Assembly: GCF_023611505.1 (NCBI RefSeq)
Contig: NZ_CP097843.1
Location: 1,999,153 to 2,063,152 of the forward strand
Direction: 5' to 3'
DNA from: Streptococcus oralis
GTDB lineage: Bacteria > Bacillota > Bacilli > Lactobacillales > Streptococcaceae
DNA: 64,000 nucleotides
Below, piece after piece: positions 60,707 to 64,000 of this stretch; the first letter of the stretch is position 1, and each line of letters opens with the position of its first letter. The notes below the pieces were generated by a model. It searched no databases. It was not told the DNA's origin and saw only the letters and a program-made list of their open reading frames with translations. Made by a program: the position numbers and the translations under genes.

Positions 60707-60832
60707 TTACTTTCTTCTTGGAAAAATAAGATTACGAATTGTTTCTGAAATTCTCCAATCTCCACCCCGAATCTTCTGCAATTCTGCCTCTGTTACTTCT
60801 TTAAATTGTTCCAACTTTACTGTATTTTTCAT
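60707..60832 (-). CDS. comC: ComC, competence-stimulating peptide precursor
   Basis: The 41-codon gene starts at 60832 (AGGAGATTTCATT site). The leader ends in a double-glycine (LQKIRGG) that ComAB cleaves and exports. The mature peptide is DWRISETIRNLIFPRRK (17 residues). The charged first residue, Arg at position 3 and basic end are typical of CSPs. From memory this pherotype was reported in S. oralis. It heads the comCDE operon. Confidence 0.97.
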   Translation of the reverse strand: MKNTVKLEQFKEVTEAELQKIRGGDWRISETIRNLIFPRRK

Positions 60833-60858
60833 AATGAAATCTCCTGTATTATTTTTTC

Positions 60859-60876
60859 TTGTAAGTTAACTTACAA
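60859..60876. promoter_or_regulatory. 18-bp perfect palindrome at the comCDE transcription start
   Basis: TTGTAAGTTAACTTACAA is a perfect palindrome lying just downstream of the -10 element (60881-60886, TATAAT on the minus strand), so it covers the expected +1 region. It may be an operator or a 5' stem-loop. Confidence 0.65.
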
Positions 60877-60880
60877 ACCT

Positions 60881-60947
60881 ATTATACAAAATGAAGATCA
60901 TGTAAGAAAAAATTCTTCCCAACTGTACATTTTTGCACCTGAAACGC
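60881..60947 (-). promoter_or_regulatory. comCDE promoter with ComE box
   Basis: On the minus strand GCGTTTCAG and ACAGTTGGG (60918-60947 overall) are separated by exactly 12 bases, as in the ComE direct-repeat consensus aCAnTTcaG-N12-aCAgTTgaG. The -10 TATAAT is at 60881-60886. The first repeat is the weaker one. Confidence 0.88.
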
Positions 60948-60962
60948 ACTTTTTTAAGAAAA

Positions 60963-60984
60963 AAGCTGGGATGAATCCCAGCTT
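60963..60984 (-). terminator. tRNA-Arg terminator
   Basis: A perfect 10-bp stem, AAGCTGGGAT and ATCCCAGCTT with a two-base centre, followed on the minus strand by TTTTTT. It separates tRNA-Arg from the com promoter. Confidence 0.85.
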
Positions 60985-60996
60985 CGCATCTAACAT

Positions 60997-61070
60997 TGAT
61001 CCCAGCAGGATTCGAACCTGCGACCGTTCGCTTAGAAGGCGAATGCTCTATCCAGCTGAGCTATGGGACC
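60997..61070 (-). tRNA. tRNA-Arg (TCT)
   Basis: The minus strand has acceptor GGTCCCA/TGGGATC with one G-T wobble, D-loop AGCTCAGCTGGATAG, anticodon loop CTTCTAA (anticodon TCT) and T-arm GCAGGTTCGAATCCTGC. It lies just upstream of comC, as in pneumococcus, where transcription from this tRNA can read into comCDE. Confidence 0.95.
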
Positions 61071-61113
61071 TAACATGACCATTCTATCAAAAAACAGGAG
61101 GTAAGTCAATCTT

Positions 61114-61593
61114 CTATTTGTGGTAAGGAGAACCCTGTTGAATTGTAAAAGCACGGTAAATTTGTTCAACAAGAACCAATCTCATTAACTGATGTGGTAA
61201 TGTCAGACGTCCAAAACTGACAGAAAGATTGGCCCTATTTTTTACAATAGGAGCTAGACCTAAACTTCCTCCAATAATAAAAGTAAGAGTTGAGTAACCT
61301 TTGATAGAAGCCTGCTCTAGTTGCTTACTAAAATCTTCTGAGGAGAATGTTTTTCCTTCAATTGCTAGTACAACGACAAAGTCTCTTTCTCTAACCTTAG
61401 AAAGAATTCTTGCGCCTTCTGTTTCCAAGATTTTTTGATTTTCTAATTCACTGGCTTTGTCAGGTGTCTTCTCATCAGCAAGCTCAATCATTTCTAATTT
61501 GGCAAAACGTGAAATTCGTTTGGTATACTCGGCAATACCATCTTTAAGATATTTTTCTTTCAGTTTTCCTACTGTTACAATTTTTATTTTCAT
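61114..61593 (-). CDS. rlmH: 23S rRNA pseudouridine-1915 N3-methyltransferase
   Basis: The 159-residue SPOUT methyltransferase has the knot pattern [20 protein letters not shown] and the C-terminal signature [20 protein letters not shown]. It methylates pseudouridine 1915 of 23S rRNA as a homodimer. In streptococci it sits between htrA and the com locus, as here. Length is exactly that of the family. Confidence 0.97.
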   Translation of the reverse strand: MKIKIVTVGKLKEKYLKDGIAEYTKRISRFAKLEMIELADEKTPDKASELENQKILETEGARILSKVRERDFVVVLAIEGKTFSSEDFSKQLEQASIKGYSTLTFIIGGSLGLAPIVKNRANLSVSFGRLTLPHQLMRLVLVEQIYRAFTIQQGSPYHK

Positions 61594-61630
61594 TCTTCTA
61601 TTCTACCATATCCACACTTCATTTCACATC

Positions 61631-61693
61631 TTATACACATAAAAATCATTCTAAATTTCTAGAAAATTCACAGAATAAAGCGAGTTATCCACA
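61631..61693. other. Two perfect DnaA boxes between rlmH and htrA
   Basis: TTATACACA (61631-61639) and TTATCCACA (61685-61693) both match the DnaA-box consensus TTATNCACA. They lie in the divergent rlmH-htrA gap, about 2.3 kb from the expected dnaA start. Confidence 0.8.
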
Positions 61694-61714
61694 ACTTGTG
61701 TAAAACTTTAAGCT

Positions 61715-61731
61715 TTTAAGTTTGGATTAAG
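61715..61731 (+). promoter_or_regulatory. CiaR-type direct repeat upstream of htrA
   Basis: TTTAAG, five bases, ATTAAG fits the CiaR box TTTAAG-N5-TTTAAG with one mismatch. A further TTTAAG lies at 61707-61712. In pneumococcus htrA is activated by CiaRH. Confidence 0.7.
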
Positions 61732-61777
61732 TTAATAGGTTTATAATCTTGACAAACAATAACAAACGGAGGCGTTT

Positions 61778-62968
61778 ATGAAACACTTACAAAAATTTTA
61801 CAAAAAAGGAGTTACTTTTCTTGTAATTATTCTAATAGGATTTTTGAGTGGTGCACTAGGAAGTTTTGTAACATTGCAACTTTATCAAAAACAAGGAAAT
61901 CAAGCTACAAATAATAATTCTGGCACTGTAACTCAAACATCATACAAGAATGAAAACTCAACTACTCAAGCAGTGAATAAAATTAAGGATGCTGTTGTAT
62001 CAGTCATTACTTATTCTGCTAATAAACAAAGTAGTGTATTTGGAACGGAAGAATCAAATTCTGATACGGATAATCAACAGATTGCAAGTGAAGGATCAGG
62101 TGTCATCTATAAAAAGAACGAAAATGATGCTTATATTGTAACAAATACTCACGTTATTAACGGAGCTTCAAAAGTCGATATCCGTTTAGCTGATGGTACA
62201 AAAGTCCCTGGTGAAATTATTGGATCGGATACCTTCTCTGATATTGCTGTCGTAAAAATTTCTTCAGAAAAAGTTACAACAGTAGCAGAATTTGGTGATT
62301 CAAGCCAGCTTAATGTTGGAGAAACAGCGATTGCTATTGGTAGTCCTTTAGGTTCAGAATATGCTAATACAGTTACACAGGGAATCATCTCAAGTCTTAA
62401 TCGAAATGTTTCTCTAAAATCTGAAGATGGTCAAGCTATTTCAACAAAAGCCATTCAAACAGATACGGCCATTAACCCTGGTAACTCTGGTGGTCCGCTT
62501 GTAAATATTCAAGGACAAGTAATTGGTATTACATCAAGTAAGATTGCAAGTAATGGTGGAACATCTGTAGAAGGTCTTGGTTTTGCAATTCCTTCAAACG
62601 ATGTACAAAATATTATTAAACAGCTTGAAAGTGATGGTAAAGTGACTCGTCCTGCTCTTGGAATCCAAATGGTCAATCTGTCTAACGTTGGAGCTAATGA
62701 TCTTAGAAAACTAAATATTCCAAGTGGCCTCACTTCAGGTGTAGTTGTTCGATCTGTTCAAAGTAATATGCCTGCAAATGGACATCTTCAAAAATACGAT
62801 GTCATTACTAAAGTTGACGAAAAAGAGATTACTTCATCAACAGACTTACAACATGCTCTTTACAACCATGCTATTGGAGACACTATAAAAATAACCTATT
62901 ACCGTAATGGTAAGGAGGAAACAACCTCTATAAAACTAGATAAGAATTCTGGTGATTTGGAACATTAA
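61778..62968 (+). CDS. htrA: HtrA (DegP-like) serine protease
   Basis: The 396-residue protein has an N-terminal membrane anchor ([20 protein letters not shown]), a trypsin-like domain with His in VTNTHVING, Asp in SDIAVVKI and Ser in [10 protein letters not shown], and one PDZ domain (about 290-380). It degrades misfolded surface proteins at the septum and, in pneumococcus, also digests competence peptide, limiting competence. It lies beside comCDE and parB. A GGAGGCGTTT site precedes the ATG. Confidence 0.97.
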   Translation: MKHLQKFYKKGVTFLVIILIGFLSGALGSFVTLQLYQKQGNQATNNNSGTVTQTSYKNENSTTQAVNKIKDAVVSVITYSANKQSSVFGTEESNSDTDNQQIASEGSGVIYKKNENDAYIVTNTHVINGASKVDIRLADGTKVPGEIIGSDTFSDIAVVKISSEKVTTVAEFGDSSQLNVGETAIAIGSPLGSEYANTVTQGIISSLNRNVSLKSEDGQAISTKAIQTDTAINPGNSGGPLVNIQGQVIGITSSKIASNGGTSVEGLGFAIPSNDVQNIIKQLESDGKVTRPALGIQMVNLSNVGANDLRKLNIPSGLTSGVVVRSVQSNMPANGHLQKYDVITKVDEKEITSSTDLQHALYNHAIGDTIKITYYRNGKEETTSIKLDKNSGDLEH

Positions 62969-63025
62969 TTGACATCAGTGTAAAGAAAACTTTACAGAAA
63001 GTAAAAGATATGTTAGTGTAGAATC

Positions 63026-63784
63026 ATGGAAAAATTTGAAATGATTTCTATCTCTGAAATACAAAAAAATCCTTACCAACCTCGGAAAGAATTTGATGTA
63101 GAAAAATTAAAAGAATTAGCTCAGTCAATCAAAGAAAATGGGCTCATCCAACCAATCATCGTTCGTCAATCTCCTGTAATTGGTTATGAAATCCTTGCAG
63201 GAGAGAGACGATATCGAGCTTCTCTCTTGGCTGGTCTGACCTCTATTCCAGCCGTTGTGAAACACCTCTCAGATCAAGAAATGATGGTTCAATCAATCAT
63301 TGAAAATTTGCAGAGAGAAAACTTAAATCCTGTTGAAGAAGCACGCGCCTATGACTCTCTAGTAGAAAAAGGATTTACTCACACTGAGATAGCCGATAAA
63401 ATGGGGAAATCTCGACCTTATATCACTAATTTTATTCGTTTGCTTTCATTACCAGAATATATCTTAGATGAAGTAGAAAATGGAAAAATTTCTCAAGCTC
63501 ATGCCCGTTCACTAGTTGGTTTGGACAAAGAGCAACAAGACTATTTCTTCCAACTAATCAAAAATGAAGACATCTCTGTGAGAAAGTTAGAAGCGCTTCT
63601 TACAGAGAAAAAACACAAGAAGCAAAAAAAAAGTGATTCTTTCATCAAAGACGAAGAAGATAAATTAAAAAAACTACTCGGTTTAAGTGTAGAAATTAAA
63701 CTTTCAAAAAAAGATACTGGAAAGATTATTATCTCCTTTTCAAGTCAAGAAGAATACGATAGAATTATTAACAGCCTGAAATAA
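63026..63784 (+). CDS. parB: ParB/Spo0J chromosome-partition protein
   Basis: The 252-residue protein has the ParB N-terminal domain (SISEIQKNPYQPRKEF; LAGERRYRASLLAGL), the clamp-type CTPase motif and a helix-turn-helix (THTEIADKMGKSRPYITNFI). It binds parS sites, two of which are seen in this window. Streptococci lack ParA, so it works with SMC and other partners. The gene precedes dnaA. Confidence 0.97.
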   Translation: MEKFEMISISEIQKNPYQPRKEFDVEKLKELAQSIKENGLIQPIIVRQSPVIGYEILAGERRYRASLLAGLTSIPAVVKHLSDQEMMVQSIIENLQRENLNPVEEARAYDSLVEKGFTHTEIADKMGKSRPYITNFIRLLSLPEYILDEVENGKISQAHARSLVGLDKEQQDYFFQLIKNEDISVRKLEALLTEKKHKKQKKSDSFIKDEEDKLKKLLGLSVEIKLSKKDTGKIIISFSSQEEYDRIINSLK

Positions 63785-63797
63785 GGCTGTTCTTTTA
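63770..63797 (+). terminator. parB terminator overlapping the stop codon
   Basis: AACAGCCT (63770-63777) and AGGCTGTT (63784-63791) form a stem followed by CTTTTATTTT. The stop codon TAA lies in the loop. Confidence 0.85.
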
Positions 63798-64000
63798 TTT
63801 TCTCAACCCACAAATTTATCCACCAATTTTTTTATCAAAAAGCCTACTAAATCAAGGATTTTTCTATTTATCCCCAACCTGTGGATAAATACTGCTAACA
63901 TTGTGGATTCTTTTCCCCAATCTGTGGAAAAATCCTACTATCTATGGTAAAATAAGTCTAGCACTAAACTACTAAAATCAGAGTAAAGGAGGAAAAATAG
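63785..64000. other. Origin-proximal DnaA-box region before dnaA
   Basis: This gap contains DnaA-like boxes TTATCCACC (63816-63824), TTATCCCCA (63868-63876), and on the minus strand TTATCCACA (63880-63888), GAATCCACA (63902-63910) and TTTTCCACA (63923-63931), in AT-rich sequence. It ends with AAAGGAGGAAAAATAG, a strong ribosome site, so a gene, by synteny dnaA, should begin within a few bases beyond the window. Confidence 0.85.

Overview
The window comes from a mitis-group streptococcus, most likely Streptococcus oralis or a close S. mitis relative, just upstream of the replication origin. The right part (about 37.2-64.0 kb) carries the conserved streptococcal order pcsB-mreD-mreC-ecfT-ecfA2-ecfA1-pgsA-rodZ-yfmH-yfmF-yaaA-recF-guaB-trpS, then an ABC-F ATPase, a YfhO protein, a YhgE/TetR pair, tRNAs, comEDC, tRNA-Arg, rlmH, htrA, parB and the DnaA-box region that should precede dnaA. 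The predicted competence peptide DWRISETIRNLIFPRRK matches, from memory, a pherotype described for S. oralis.

The left part (1 to about 37.0 kb) is the right-hand portion of a large integrative conjugative element (ICE) that separates pcsB from its usual neighbours. Almost all of its genes are on the minus strand. From the pcsB side inward it has a regulatory and replication block (a 45-residue protein, HTH, zinc-finger, DUF2786 and AEP-type primase genes), a run of small membrane and thioredoxin-like genes, then a coiled-coil membrane protein. Next come a mobilization operon (two ribbon-helix-helix proteins, a secreted nuclease, a helical protein, a nuclease-fold protein and a MobL relaxase) preceded by a palindrome-rich oriT candidate, a 1959-residue primase/ArdC-type protein, topoisomerase III, a ClpC-like AAA+ ATPase, VirB2-like and VirB8/TcpC-like transfer proteins, and a repeat-containing secreted protein cut by the window edge. 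The rest of the transfer apparatus and any ICE integrase must lie further left.

Nested in the ICE at about 19.84-31.4 kb is a second element of clearly different base composition. It is an integrative mobilizable element (IME) with a large serine recombinase, TnpW-like protein, DnaC-like ATPase, replisome-organizer protein, zinc protein, relaxase, MobC, helix-turn-helix protein and sigma factor. These genes are GC-rich and look like gut Firmicutes Tn1549/Tn4451-type modules. Its right arm is AT-richer and holds a methyltransferase, a frameshifted XRE regulator, a remnant of a second sigma-factor gene and the ribosomal-protection tetracycline resistance gene tet(32) with its leader/attenuator. 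The IME has mobilization genes but no transfer channel, so it probably depends on a helper, for which the surrounding ICE is an obvious candidate. Its insertion appears to have cut a membrane-protein gene of the ICE.

The observations I rate highest are these. Four ICE promoters share a TGTCCCTTTA box exactly 27 bases upstream of the -10 hexamer, which suggests one regulator controls several ICE operons. Two ICE proteins, the primase and a 45-residue protein, carry an exact QLSLF sliding-clamp-binding motif near their C-termini. The mobilization operon is preceded by a dense cluster of stem-loops and iteron-like repeats. A secreted nuclease is encoded inside the mobilization operon of an element living in a naturally competent host. 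On the chromosome, two perfect parS cores lie inside genes, and an 18-bp perfect palindrome sits at the likely comCDE transcription start.
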